Assembly: GCA_019550975.1 (NCBI GenBank)
Contig: SDWH01000020.1
Coordinates: 1 to 64,000 of the forward strand
Length of the DNA stretch: 64,000 nt
From: Bacteroidales bacterium SW299
GTDB lineage: Bacteria; Bacteroidota; Bacteroidia; Bacteroidales; Bacteroidaceae
Reading direction: 5' to 3'
How positions within the stretch are numbered: the stretch's first letter is position 1; every line of letters starts with the position of its first letter. Made by a program: the position numbers and the translations under genes. Under the pieces are notes generated by a model. That model was not told the DNA's origin, searched no databases, and was given only the letters and a program-made list of their open reading frames with translations. Below, piece by piece: positions 19,540-27,756 of the stretch.

Positions 19540-20142
19540 ATGTACAATCAATTAACCCTTGCGCAAGGGTACACAATTTCTACCATGCGCCAAAATGGTT
19601 TTTCATTAAAAGCCATAGCAGACGAATTAAACCGTATTGAAGAGGAAGCAGCCATATCCTCCGGTAATCCTCTTCCCGAAAAGAAACGTTCAGCATCCAC
19701 CATTTCACGTGAGTTGAAGCGTAGTAGGACAAAGACCGCTAGATATAATCCCAAACAGGCTGATGAAATGGCCCGTGAAAAGAGGGAGCGAATAGTACGC
19801 AACACAGCAATAAAACCTGGGGTGCTGGAGCTTGCCATAAAGTTACTCAAAGGGAAAGGATGGTTTCCGGAACAAATTTCAGGACATCTGAAAAAAGAGG
19901 GGAAACGCATATCTAAGGAACGTATCTATCAGGAAATCAGAAGAAAGCCTGAGCTTTCAAAATATTGTCATCACTATATGAAATACAGGCGTCACCAGGC
20001 TAAGCCATATAAGACAGCAGGAAAAAGCATGATTCCTGACAGGGTATCCATCCATGAAAGACCGGCAGAAGCCAATGGAAAAAGATTTGGAGACTGGGAG
20101 ATGGATTTAGTTATTGGAGCAGAGCAAAATAGTGCAGTTCTT
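19540..20142 (+). pseudogene. IS30-family transposase, N-terminal half only
   Basis: Starting at ATG 19540 (six bases inside a longer TTG frame), the product has the IS30 helix-turn-helix (QGYTISTMRQNGFSLKAIAD, STISRELKRSR), a middle region with GWFPEQISGHLK and HHYMKYRRHQAKPYK, then DRVSIHERPAEANGKRFGDW with the first catalytic Asp in GDWEMDLV. After AVLT the IS30 similarity ends and host sequence (KFKISERV...) continues to a stop at 20226. The missing half is at 4840-5232, starting at the next residue. Unlikely to be active. Confidence 0.85.
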
Positions 20143-20505
20143 ACAAAATTTAAGATTAGTGAAAGAGTTCTTACTGGGCTTTATCAGACCGTCCTTTATC
20201 CATTTATTGACGGATGCTTGGGTTGACTTCATCCATTTGGCTAAATGAACATTTGTAATCAGGTAGCATCCGTTTAATTGCATAACAGTATGTTTGTTTG
20301 CTGAAAAGCCACGCTGCAAACGGTCTATCAGTATATCGATGTCTTTTTTGACAATTTTGGGTGCTGGTCTGTTTTCTTTGATGGTCAGTTCAATAGAATT
20401 CATGTCGAAGTTAGCCAACTGTGGTAGTTGGGATAACTCTTCGATGATATGACCAGCACATCGCAAATCTTGAATATGGAATGTTAATCGCTTTCGTCTT
20501 GGCAT
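20143..20505 (-). pseudogene. small DNA-binding-like gene cut by the IS30 junction
   Basis: About 121 residues of native coding sequence begin MPRRKRLTFHIQDLRCAGHI. They include QLNGCYLITNVHLAKWMKST and QASVNKWIKDGLI, which resembles an excisionase/MerR-type helix-turn-helix. The 3' end runs into the IS30 fragment at about 20142, so the true C-terminus is lost or altered. Its start overlaps the end of the upstream AlbA_2 gene by 22 nt, indicating an operon. Function is unknown. Confidence 0.5.
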
Positions 20506-22037
20506 AGTAGTGATTTCCCTTTTTCAGTGGTATAGTATTTCTGCAAACGGCTGTTAGGCTTATCAGGAACAGTCATTGCCAACAATCCTTCTGCAATAAG
20601 AGGGTTTATATATTTCCTCTTAAACTTTGTTCTATCACTAAAATTGAATAAAGCAATAATCTGAGTTAAAGAATTTTCGAGCAAGCATGTTTCCAATATA
20701 GTTTTTATCTCCTTTTGACTTAATGCTAACTTAGTGCCGACTTGCTGCCAACTTAGTGCCGACTTAGTGCCGACTTGTCGGTGACTTGTCGGTATATTTT
20801 CTGCAAACTCAAATTCTTTAGGGTCGCGATAAGTAATGGAAAAGACAAACTCCTCTCCACTATGAATCTCTATCTCAGAGTTTTCAAAGTATAACGGAGC
20901 ATATTTCCGAATATTTTTCTGTCCAGATCCAAGCTCCTCAGCCCATTTCATTTCACGGAATACCTTTGTTATTAGCGGATTCTTTGTACGGGTACGCCAG
21001 TCATTTATATCTATATCCCCTGTTTGGAAAGGTTTCGTCCAATTCTCCGTTATGACCCGATCACGGAATATGAGAAACTTATTGGTGTATGAACTGATAT
21101 ACTCACGATGAAGCAGTGTATTTGATATTACTTCTCTGAATATCATTACCCGTAAATCCAAACGGTCTATACCATTATCCGCTAAACGGAATTTATCAGG
21201 CATGTTGCGTTGTACAAAATTCAGTAAACGAATATATGACTGAATCAAATTTACGCATATCATATCTCTGTCATTGTAGCGAATGTCAGGGTCGGTAGGA
21301 AGCGGATGCAAGAAACGCTCGTAAGACATGCTACGGTAAATAGCGTCCGTGCGATGCCACGGGCAACAATTCAGAATAGTTTGTTCCTTACCAAATAAAA
21401 GAATGGCAGCCAACTTATATCCTTCCTTATTCGTTTCCCGTTGTTTACCCCAAAACAGACTTTTCAGGAACTCTTCATTTGTCATGCTTAGCCACGGATG
21501 ATTGGAGTTATGGATGGAAATGTGGCTGCGCATAATCTTGAACGATTCTTCGTCCATATCTTCCAAGGTCACATCGGGAAACACTTCGTTTTCGGAAGAT
21601 TCCTTTTCTTTTCGCATGAACATATTCTTAACCAGATAGGTATGTTTTGACACATCATTGTCCGCATCACCCCAACGGTCGAAGAAACGATTTTTGTATC
21701 TATGCACTTGTTCACTCTCCGGCACATTCAGATACAAGATAATCTTACCGTCTATCTCTGCCTGTTCCGGTGTGATTGGCATTGGAGGAAGAAACTGTTC
21801 AGGGTTATTCAGCGTATTGATAATGCTTTTAGTCATATCTGTTACGCATTTTGGGTTAATTCCCAATATTGTGCCATCATCATCCACTCCCAAAAAGATA
21901 TATCCTCCCTCTGCATTCAAGAAAGAACATACGGTTTCATACACAGATGCTGAAACCTTATCCGTACATCTCTTAAATTCTACTTGCTTATTCTCGCCAT
22001 GCGAAAGCAAGTCCTTTATTTTATCTGTTGATAACAT
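20484..22037 (-). CDS. AlbA_2/Schlafen-type ATP-binding transcriptional-regulator-like protein
   Basis: This 517-residue protein has an N-terminal AlbA_2 (Schlafen AAA_4) domain with KQVEFKRC (residues 17-24) and FLNAEGGYIFLGVDDDGTI (38-56). A middle part of the HATPase_C_4 type follows (REVISNTLLHREY, ELGSGQKNIRKYAP), then a C-terminal winged-helix-like segment. Members are often annotated RecG-like or putative DNA-binding proteins and are common on islands, some near defence genes. Residues about 415-440 contain a tandem repeat (QVGTKSALSW / QVGTKLALSQ) arising from a DNA repeat at 20728-20793. It lies downstream of the broken integrase on the same strand. Confidence 0.8.
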   Translation of the reverse strand: MLSTDKIKDLLSHGENKQVEFKRCTDKVSASVYETVCSFLNAEGGYIFLGVDDDGTILGINPKCVTDMTKSIINTLNNPEQFLPPMPITPEQAEIDGKIILYLNVPESEQVHRYKNRFFDRWGDADNDVSKHTYLVKNMFMRKEKESSENEVFPDVTLEDMDEESFKIMRSHISIHNSNHPWLSMTNEEFLKSLFWGKQRETNKEGYKLAAILLFGKEQTILNCCPWHRTDAIYRSMSYERFLHPLPTDPDIRYNDRDMICVNLIQSYIRLLNFVQRNMPDKFRLADNGIDRLDLRVMIFREVISNTLLHREYISSYTNKFLIFRDRVITENWTKPFQTGDIDINDWRTRTKNPLITKVFREMKWAEELGSGQKNIRKYAPLYFENSEIEIHSGEEFVFSITYRDPKEFEFAENIPTSHRQVGTKSALSWQQVGTKLALSQKEIKTILETCLLENSLTQIIALFNFSDRTKFKRKYINPLIAEGLLAMTVPDKPNSRLQKYYTTEKGKSLLCQDESD

Positions 22038-22047
22038 ACTGTTTCTT

Positions 22048-23311
22048 TTATAAGACTTTTACTGCTTCATCTATTACGCTACTGGCAAAACTATCCAAAT
22101 AAGTATTAGTTGTTGCCAAATCACTATGGCCTAATATCTGTGAGATAACCTCACGTGGTACTTGATTGTCCTGCAAAGTCATAGCCATTGTATGACGACT
22201 TACATAGCTTGTTAGTTTCATATCCGTAATCTCCAAAACTTTCGCTAAGTTAGCCAAATTCTTGTTATTGCGCCCAAATCGGCTACGAATATGATTATAA
22301 AGTTGTTCTCCTTTATATCCTGCAATAGAAACTATTGGTAACAAGTAATCTTCTACTTATAATGTATTAGCTGAAAACCAATTCATTAACTCTTGGATTT
22401 CAGGAGTTATCTTAATCTGAATAGGTTTGACTTTCTTAGCTTCTTTTGTTTTATTCCGTTTATAAACAATATAATTTCCACCGTTATAACGGATAATATT
22501 CTTTTTAGTTAGCAATGCTGCATCTATAAACGATATACCATAACAGTAATATGAAAAGAGAAATAATCTTCGTGTCCGTTCAAGTACAGCATTATCCATC
22601 ACTGTTGTTTTTAGTTTAAACATGGAGTCATGCGGTAAATAACGTTTAGTCGTTTCTTCTTCCAATGATGAAATGCTAAAACCGCCCTTACCAAATGGGT
22701 AAGTCGTTTCTGAGGCTTCACCATCTTGGATAGCCTTGTTTAATACAGCACGTAAAGTCTTAAAATAGAACTTCCGAGTATTCCCTTTACATTCACGTTT
22801 TTGTAAAAACACATCAAAAGATTTTACATATTTAATATCTATTTCAGGGAAAACACGTTCAGGCAGTTTCTCGTCAAAGAGTTCTAATACGTGAAGTGTT
22901 CTGCTATAGCAGTTGGCATTGCCAATATGATTGGTATCTTTATAAGTTTGAATTAGATTTTCAAAGAATTCCTTTACATTTCCTTTGTTTGAGTAGTGAA
23001 AGAATTCTTGTTCGAATTGATTTAGTGTCCAATCAATTTTATTGGCATCGAAATCTGCTATAATGCGAAGTATTTCCGATTTCTTTTGCGTTAACCATTC
23101 GTTGAGGTATATTCGGTCTGGATGTAATCTGGGAACACGCTTATCTGTGACAAACATTTCAAGTTTATCATTCCATTGATGCGGTTCTGCATAAATGCCT
23201 AACGCCATCACCTTCCGTTTATTATTTTTTGCGAACAACCAACCAAATAGCATATCCCTCTTTATAGTGATATTTATCGGCTATCCACATCTTAAATGAA
23301 GCATATTTCAT
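22048..23311 (-). pseudogene. tyrosine integrase of the island, interrupted
   Basis: Read from the ATG at 23311 (MKYASFKMWIADKYHYKEGY), the frame shifts in an A-run at VRKK|NNKRKVMALG. It then continues through the arm-binding domain (ALGIYAEPHQWNDKLE), the SAM-like core-binding domain and the catalytic domain (GISFIDAALLT) to an in-frame TAA at 22354-22356. The same frame then resumes with VEDYLLPIVS, SRHTMAM, ILGHSDLATTNTYL, including the GH and catalytic Tyr motifs. Two independent lesions suggest loss of function, although the stop alone could be a sequencing error. It adjoins the right att copy, as expected for an island integrase. Confidence 0.85.
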
Positions 23312-23400
23312 AAGTGACACGAATTACTGACATTTTACTTTTTCTAAAAAGATATTGGTCTATAGCAGTCAGATTACCAATTATTTATCTACTTTATTTT

Positions 23401-23417
23401 ACTGACGGATTACTGAC
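23401..23417 (+). repeat. 17 bp integrase-arm-like repeat, right copy
   Basis: ACTGACGGATTACTGAC is identical to 1436-1452, in the same orientation, and lies between the integrase start and the right att copy. The rest of 23312-23536 holds no gene that I can support. Confidence 0.5.
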
Positions 23418-23536
23418 GTTTGTACCGAAAATATAGATAATCAGATGTAAATAATACCAATACTTCCGTTTCTTATTCGTTGGCAAATATACTGAAAAAC
23501 AATTAGATATAAAAATATAGGAAATAAACGGATAGC

Positions 23537-23584
23537 TCTGGGGGGGGGGCGTGTGGTCGCTGGTTCGAATCCAGTCACCCCGAC
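23537..23584 (+). other. 3' fragment of tRNA-Pro(GGG), right attachment site
   Basis: From the anticodon loop onward this repeats 1339-1382, except that the run of G is ten instead of six long. That would spoil the anticodon loop and marks it as a non-functional copy. It is the attR of the island. Confidence 0.75.
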
Positions 23585-23588
23585 ATTG

Positions 23589-23634
23589 AAAATCAGCCAT
23601 TTACAAATAAGTAAGTGGCTGATTTATTTTTAGT
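23589..23634. terminator. terminator right of the att copy
   Basis: AAATCAGCCA at 23589 and TGGCTGATTT form a stem of at least ten pairs, extended by TTAC/GTAA inside, followed by ATTTTTAG. It lies at the 3' end of the minus-strand ten-gene operon and may act in both directions. Confidence 0.5.
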
Positions 23635-23651
23635 GGAACACAAACATGCAT

Positions 23652-24578
23652 TTAGTTTTCATGAAACAAGTCAGGATCATTCTCAAATGCCCAGACATCT
23701 TTGCTTCCTTCGTGGTTCTTTTGATAGAAGCTGATGGCTTCATAAGCAGAGGGAAAGAACTTAATAGTTCGAATATCGCTATATCCTTGGCTCAACAAAT
23801 ATAAATAGATTCCAGCACATATTTCTTCATTGGTAATGTCGGAGCGATAATCAACATCATATCTGCTGCAAAGATCTTCTTTTCTCATAATAGATACCTG
23901 TTTAGTCACTTCTTGTTTATCCTCGTCATTGAGATATGGGCCAAAATACTCTGCATAGCTTCCACACATTTTTTCTGCCTCTTTCGACAACTTCCGTTCT
24001 TCTTTTGGCGCATCTGTTTTTATGGGTTCTTCTATTTGGTCAGACAGTTGTTGGATAAGGAGTAGTTTATTCTTTTCTTCCTCATTTGAAGATTGGGCAA
24101 TCATGTGCCTGACATCTGTTTTTACTTTATTTTCTATTACAGCCTTTTTAATGAGAGAGATTATCTCTGCTCTTGTAAAATTACTGTTTTCCTCCAATCT
24201 TTCCAATGTAGCACCTTGCCGTGCGGAAGCAGCCATAAACAAATGCTCATTTTCATCAAAATAGGAATTAACTGCTGCTATGGCTTTGAACCATTCTTCA
24301 CTTCGTCTTTCTATTGTATCATCATAACAAGTCTGTTGATACAGTTTATTGTGTATCGACTTAATTCTTATTTGCCGAAACCTTTTAAGCTGTTCTTCTG
24401 ACAAAGTAGTTTCATCTCCCTTTATGTAGGCCAAATTAGGAGCTATTTCTTTCTTAACAAGTTCTTCCAACCCGTCTAAAATCTCATCCATGTTTATATT
24501 GAGGTTTTTAGAAATCTGTTCTAAAGTAAACTTTGAGTTCACGTAGTCAAATATTTGTGCTAATACAACATTGTTCAT
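23652..24578 (-). CDS. unknown protein, last gene of the WYL-led operon
   Basis: This 308-residue protein starts with a helical, possibly winged-helix segment (FTLEQISKNLNINMDEILDG, residues 17-36) and a second similar one (TLERLEENSNFTRAEIISLI). Its middle is strongly charged and helical, and a C-terminal region (SYAEYFGPYLNDEDKQEV) includes YSDIRTIKFFPSAYEAISFY. No enzyme motif is recognised. It is 109 nt from the preceding gene, the widest gap in the operon, so it might have its own promoter. Confidence 0.55.
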   Translation of the reverse strand: MNNVVLAQIFDYVNSKFTLEQISKNLNINMDEILDGLEELVKKEIAPNLAYIKGDETTLSEEQLKRFRQIRIKSIHNKLYQQTCYDDTIERRSEEWFKAIAAVNSYFDENEHLFMAASARQGATLERLEENSNFTRAEIISLIKKAVIENKVKTDVRHMIAQSSNEEEKNKLLLIQQLSDQIEEPIKTDAPKEERKLSKEAEKMCGSYAEYFGPYLNDEDKQEVTKQVSIMRKEDLCSRYDVDYRSDITNEEICAGIYLYLLSQGYSDIRTIKFFPSAYEAISFYQKNHEGSKDVWAFENDPDLFHEN

Positions 24579-24687
24579 TTTTTGAAATATTATTTGTTTG
24601 TCTTCTGTATTTCTTTAATTCGCGCGGTGAATGACTTTATATCATCAGGCTTTTGTCGCATTTTGCAGTAGCTTTAATTCTCTTTAC

Positions 24688-25596
24688 TCAACTTCTTTTG
24701 TATAATTGTTCAAACTTGTCTGCTGCCTTTAAAAGCCGTTGGACTTGCTTTTCGGAGAAACCTAAAATTTTTGTCATTTCCGTAACATGCGTTTTCATAT
24801 CATACGGCCAGAAATCTATGGTGTCTTTATTTGCCATTTTTTCAATTCCGGTCAGTATTTCCTCATTCAACTTTTCATCATTGGCATGTTCCATCAGGAA
24901 AGAATGCGGGATGTCATGTCCGTAAACCATACCCGCCTCTATCAGTTTAGCCCACAATTTATGTTTCAAAGCCGAAGATACTTTTTTAGTCGGTCTGAAT
25001 ACATCGGTACATGCCGGGTGACCATGCGTGTCGCCTATGCCGAGAGAGTAGGCTAAGTAACAGTCATCGCTCGCATCCAATAAACTGCATTCACCTTTTT
25101 CTAACAATTTCTTGTTTAATCTTTCTACTTTTTCGGTTGTCCATGGGAGTGCAGTAATAACATGTAATTCGGCTTCCCCACCCTCAAACACTTCCACAAT
25201 ATCACCAACCTTAAATCGTATCTTTTCTTTCGGACGACCGAGAAAAGGATCCGTCTTTTTTGCCGTATCGGCAATCAAACATTCATCATTCAGTTCTCCA
25301 TTGCTTTTATAAGTACGGACAGAACGGGAACACCATTGCCCATAAAGTTCGTTTACCTCCCTTTCGGCAATCTCATACCCAAAAGTGTAAGAATAGATTT
25401 TCCATTTTTCTCCATCCTCTTCGAATAACTTTCTTGTATGTTCATTTTCTTTCATTTCATCTGCAATGTGTCGCATCATACCTTTCTGCGCCTTCTCCAA
25501 AGTCGTGAATAAACCTATACTGTTTTCTTTGATTTTACGCAATGGATAACGTTGGTTTTCTACTTCTATGTGGATTAATTCGTAAATGGTGTTCAT
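24688..25596 (-). CDS. unknown protein, paralogue of the gene at 26840
   Basis: This 302-residue protein shares with the 26840 product the segments RPKEKIRFKVGDIVEV, LPWTTEKVERLNK, SDDCYLAYSLGIGDTHGHPA plus DVFRPTKKVSSALK. The N-terminal half looks like a small sensor or wrapper domain and VGDIVEV suggests a small beta-barrel (SH3-like). The C-terminal helix (ILGFSEKQVQRLLKAADKFE) also matches the paralogue. Function is unknown. Retention of two diverged copies in one operon hints at a heteromeric complex or two specificities. Confidence 0.65.
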   Translation of the reverse strand: MNTIYELIHIEVENQRYPLRKIKENSIGLFTTLEKAQKGMMRHIADEMKENEHTRKLFEEDGEKWKIYSYTFGYEIAEREVNELYGQWCSRSVRTYKSNGELNDECLIADTAKKTDPFLGRPKEKIRFKVGDIVEVFEGGEAELHVITALPWTTEKVERLNKKLLEKGECSLLDASDDCYLAYSLGIGDTHGHPACTDVFRPTKKVSSALKHKLWAKLIEAGMVYGHDIPHSFLMEHANDEKLNEEILTGIEKMANKDTIDFWPYDMKTHVTEMTKILGFSEKQVQRLLKAADKFEQLYKRS

Positions 25597-25639
25597 GGTT
25601 GTATATCTGTTATTGACCTCTTTTTTATGGATTGTTTGT

Positions 25640-25924
25640 TCAATTCTCCTGTTCCAGAAATAGCTTGTATATAATTGTCATAGTGAGTAAAACAACACCG
25701 TTCCCCCATTTTATTTTCTTTACAAAAACTTGCCATTCAGACAAAAAGAACTTATCGGCTCGCGATATGGCTACTTTGTTAGCCAACGAAGTAACGGTAG
25801 GAAAAAGTACTAACGGAAGAAGAAACCAAAGTCCGGCTTTTGTTCCATACTCCCATGCTACGATATCTGCCAATACGTAGGCAAGGAAGTTTAATAGCAG
25901 CAAAAAGTTACAGATGAATTTCAT
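25640..25924 (-). CDS. small membrane protein in the WYL-led operon
   Basis: This 94-residue protein has hydrophobic segments near residues 5-22, 30-46 and 72-88 and a basic, cytoplasmic-looking loop (ANKVAISRADKFFLSEW). It lies 9 nt downstream of the 25934 gene and 43 nt upstream of the 24688 gene. No family is recognised. It may anchor the operon products to the inner membrane. Confidence 0.55.
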   Translation of the reverse strand: MKFICNFLLLLNFLAYVLADIVAWEYGTKAGLWFLLPLVLFPTVTSLANKVAISRADKFFLSEWQVFVKKIKWGNGVVLLTMTIIYKLFLEQEN

Positions 25925-25933
25925 ATATTTTTG

Positions 25934-26782
25934 TTATTTCCAACCACTCAGAACCAAAGTGATATTAAAAGGTAAAGAATCAGGCACACAGCCAAATCCC
26001 CATTTGAATTTGCATGTTTTAGGGAACTGGGTCATAAATTCATGTATAGAATTCATATCATCCATGCAAAGCTCTTTCCCATTAGTATAATAGAAACTAA
26101 AAACGCAATTGGATGCTAATCCTATATAAGACGATGCCTCCTTATATACCTGTTCCCATAATCTTTCCATGCTATCGGAATGGGCTTTAATTACTTTGAG
26201 ATTTTTATCATCCAACAGGCAAGCCAATTCAGACTCGGCAATCTTTAACTTTGACGCTGTAGAAATCAACTCATGAATCAGAGCCTTTCTGTCATCAATA
26301 CTCAAATCGTCAGCACGCAAATCGCCCTCATGGAAGAAGTCATCCAACTGACTTTCGTCCCATCCATGCCCTAATTCCCAATGCTTACCAATCTCGAGAA
26401 TGAAGTCGTCGGGAAGATTGAAAGCATCCGCTATAAGTTCCCGCAATTCCTCCTCGTATTGCTTATACCACGAGCCGACTTTTACAATGAATTTCCCATT
26501 GTCATAGAAAATTCTGCCTCTTGGGATTCGGGTATAGTCCTGATAATAAACGGATGTTTCTTTTCCTTTTGCTCTGTCTCTGCATTTCTTTGCCTGCCAG
26601 ATGGTTTTGTGAAGTTTACTGTAAGTGGTATGCCCGTTCACCATTTTTGACTGGGACAAAGAAGAAGCATGAACTTCAAACAAGCGGTGTTCTTCGGGCA
26701 GATACCAAAAGATTCCTACCATAGGCTCGATTTCTTCCGATTCGAAACCTTTCATCAGATTGTAATAGTCTATTTCTTTCAT
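25934..26782 (-). CDS. two-domain unknown with FtsZ C-terminal-like tail
   Basis: Residues 1-160 form a domain with WYLPEEHRLFEVHASSLS, PRGRIFYDNGKFIVKVGSWY and a terminal GHGWDESQLDDFFHEGDLR. Residues about 170-282 (ASSYIGLASNCVFSFYYTNG, MDDMNSIHEFMTQFP, then FKWGFGCVPDSLPFNITLVL and SG) follow the strand-helix-strand pattern of the FtsZ C-terminal subdomain, where the comparable segment is a (W/F)G...DxSL...VT(V/L)(I/L)A(T/S)G run. The GTPase half of FtsZ is absent. This may be a stand-alone module that once bound a tubulin-like protein. It is a visual similarity that needs a structure prediction. Confidence 0.6.
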   Translation of the reverse strand: MKEIDYYNLMKGFESEEIEPMVGIFWYLPEEHRLFEVHASSLSQSKMVNGHTTYSKLHKTIWQAKKCRDRAKGKETSVYYQDYTRIPRGRIFYDNGKFIVKVGSWYKQYEEELRELIADAFNLPDDFILEIGKHWELGHGWDESQLDDFFHEGDLRADDLSIDDRKALIHELISTASKLKIAESELACLLDDKNLKVIKAHSDSMERLWEQVYKEASSYIGLASNCVFSFYYTNGKELCMDDMNSIHEFMTQFPKTCKFKWGFGCVPDSLPFNITLVLSGWK

Positions 26783-26839
26783 ATTTTATGATTTGGTTAT
26801 GTAATAAGTCATTCTAAAATTTACTACCAGCTTATTGGA

Positions 26840-27739
26840 TTATGCTTTCCTACGTTTCTCATTCACCAACCGTACGCATGTTTCATAAAAACGGTCGAAC
26901 CTTTGGGCTTGCTCTTCGGAAAAGTTCAACTGCGCTTTGATGTTATCTGCTTTTTCGTAATCAACCAAGCATTCCATTCCTTGATAATATTTTTCATCTA
27001 CAAACTTGTCCCAACCAGTCAGCAATTCATCTAATACTTTCGGGTCTTTGATAAAGGGCAGTTCGGAGATTTGGTGACGATACCCAAACGTGAAGTTTTC
27101 TTCCAACAGCTTGGCTTGCAACTTACGCCTTAGCGTTGCCGGAACTTTCTTAGTAGGGGCAAACACATCGGCACATGCCGGATGCCAATGAGTATTGCCA
27201 AGTCCTAACGAATGGGGCAGATAGCGGTCATCACTGGAATCTAAAATAAGCGTATGCCCCTTACCGTATTTCTGTTCCAGTTCTTTGTTTCTTTTTTCTA
27301 TTTTCTGAGGTGTCCAAGGACATGCATCAATGATACTCAATTCTGCATCATATTTGCCCATATACACTTCCACAATATCTCCCATTTTGAAGCGGATTTT
27401 TTCTTCCGGGCGACCGTAAAAAGGAAGAACTTTTCCTTTTTCATCCGTCCAAGCATTTTCATCATTAAACTCACCATCACGCGTGTAAGTACGGAAAGCA
27501 ATGGTACATCCATAAGGCACATCCAATAGTATCTTATTGATGACATATCCTAAGGTATCATCGGGTTCTCCCTCCTTTTCACATTCCTCTTCATCCTCTT
27601 TTGCTTCGGCGACAATCTCCTGCAACATTTCATAAGCTTTTTCGAAGGTGGAAAATAAGCCCAATTCAGATGTCCATGTCTTGCGTGATGGATAACGCAA
27701 GGTTTCCAATACGATTCTGTTTAACTCAAATACAACCAT
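26840..27739 (-). CDS. unknown protein, paralogue of the gene at 24688
   Basis: I start this 299-residue protein at ATG 27739 (MVVFELNRIVLETLRYPSRK), since the longer frame overlaps the upstream phosphoesterase gene and only the shorter start matches the paralogue (MNTIYELIHIEVENQRYPLR). Shared blocks are RPEEKIRFKMGDIVEV, PWTPQKIEKRNKEL, SDDRYLPHSLGLGNTHWHPA and FAPTKKVPATLRRKLQAKLL. Conserved His residues in THWHPAC and the Cys after them could bind metal. Function is unknown. It lies 17 nt after the phosphoesterase gene. Confidence 0.65.
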   Translation of the reverse strand: MVVFELNRIVLETLRYPSRKTWTSELGLFSTFEKAYEMLQEIVAEAKEDEEECEKEGEPDDTLGYVINKILLDVPYGCTIAFRTYTRDGEFNDENAWTDEKGKVLPFYGRPEEKIRFKMGDIVEVYMGKYDAELSIIDACPWTPQKIEKRNKELEQKYGKGHTLILDSSDDRYLPHSLGLGNTHWHPACADVFAPTKKVPATLRRKLQAKLLEENFTFGYRHQISELPFIKDPKVLDELLTGWDKFVDEKYYQGMECLVDYEKADNIKAQLNFSEEQAQRFDRFYETCVRLVNEKRRKA

Positions 27740-27756
27740 AATATTCAGTAATATTT

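Larger units (their letters stand above)
19240..20142 (+). mobile_element. left (5') part of a split IS30-family element
   Basis: The left inverted repeat starts at 19240 (GTAGATTCCAAAACGAAGTG) and mirrors the right end at 5257. A 300 nt leader with several hairpin-forming segments and a 23-codon frame precedes the transposase start. The element stops at about 20142 in the middle of the transposase gene. With the part at 4840-5257 it sums to about 1.32 kb, a plausible full IS. Confidence 0.7.
1383..23584. mobile_element. 22 kb genomic island in tRNA-Pro(GGG), immobile by itself
   Basis: The island is bounded by direct repeats of the 3' end of a tRNA-Pro gene (1339-1382 and 23537-23584). It carries a tyrosine integrase next to its right end, and 17 bp repeats (ACTGACGGATTACTGAC) lie just inside each end at 1436 and 23401. 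Cargo comprises DprA-like, UDG-like, Sel1-like and AlbA_2 genes plus a 14 kb beta-glucan locus bounded by two IS30 halves. No relaxase or conjugation genes are present and the integrase is broken, so it probably can move only with help in trans. Confidence 0.7.

Noticed and set aside
1436..23417. CRISPR array
   Set aside because: The short tandem arrays at 32407, 45172, 52900 and 63060 have 21-22 bp periods without unique spacers, and no cas genes are present.
23394..23600. Frame covering the right tRNA fragment
   Set aside because: It reads through the att copy. The sequence is explained by tRNA-derived DNA.
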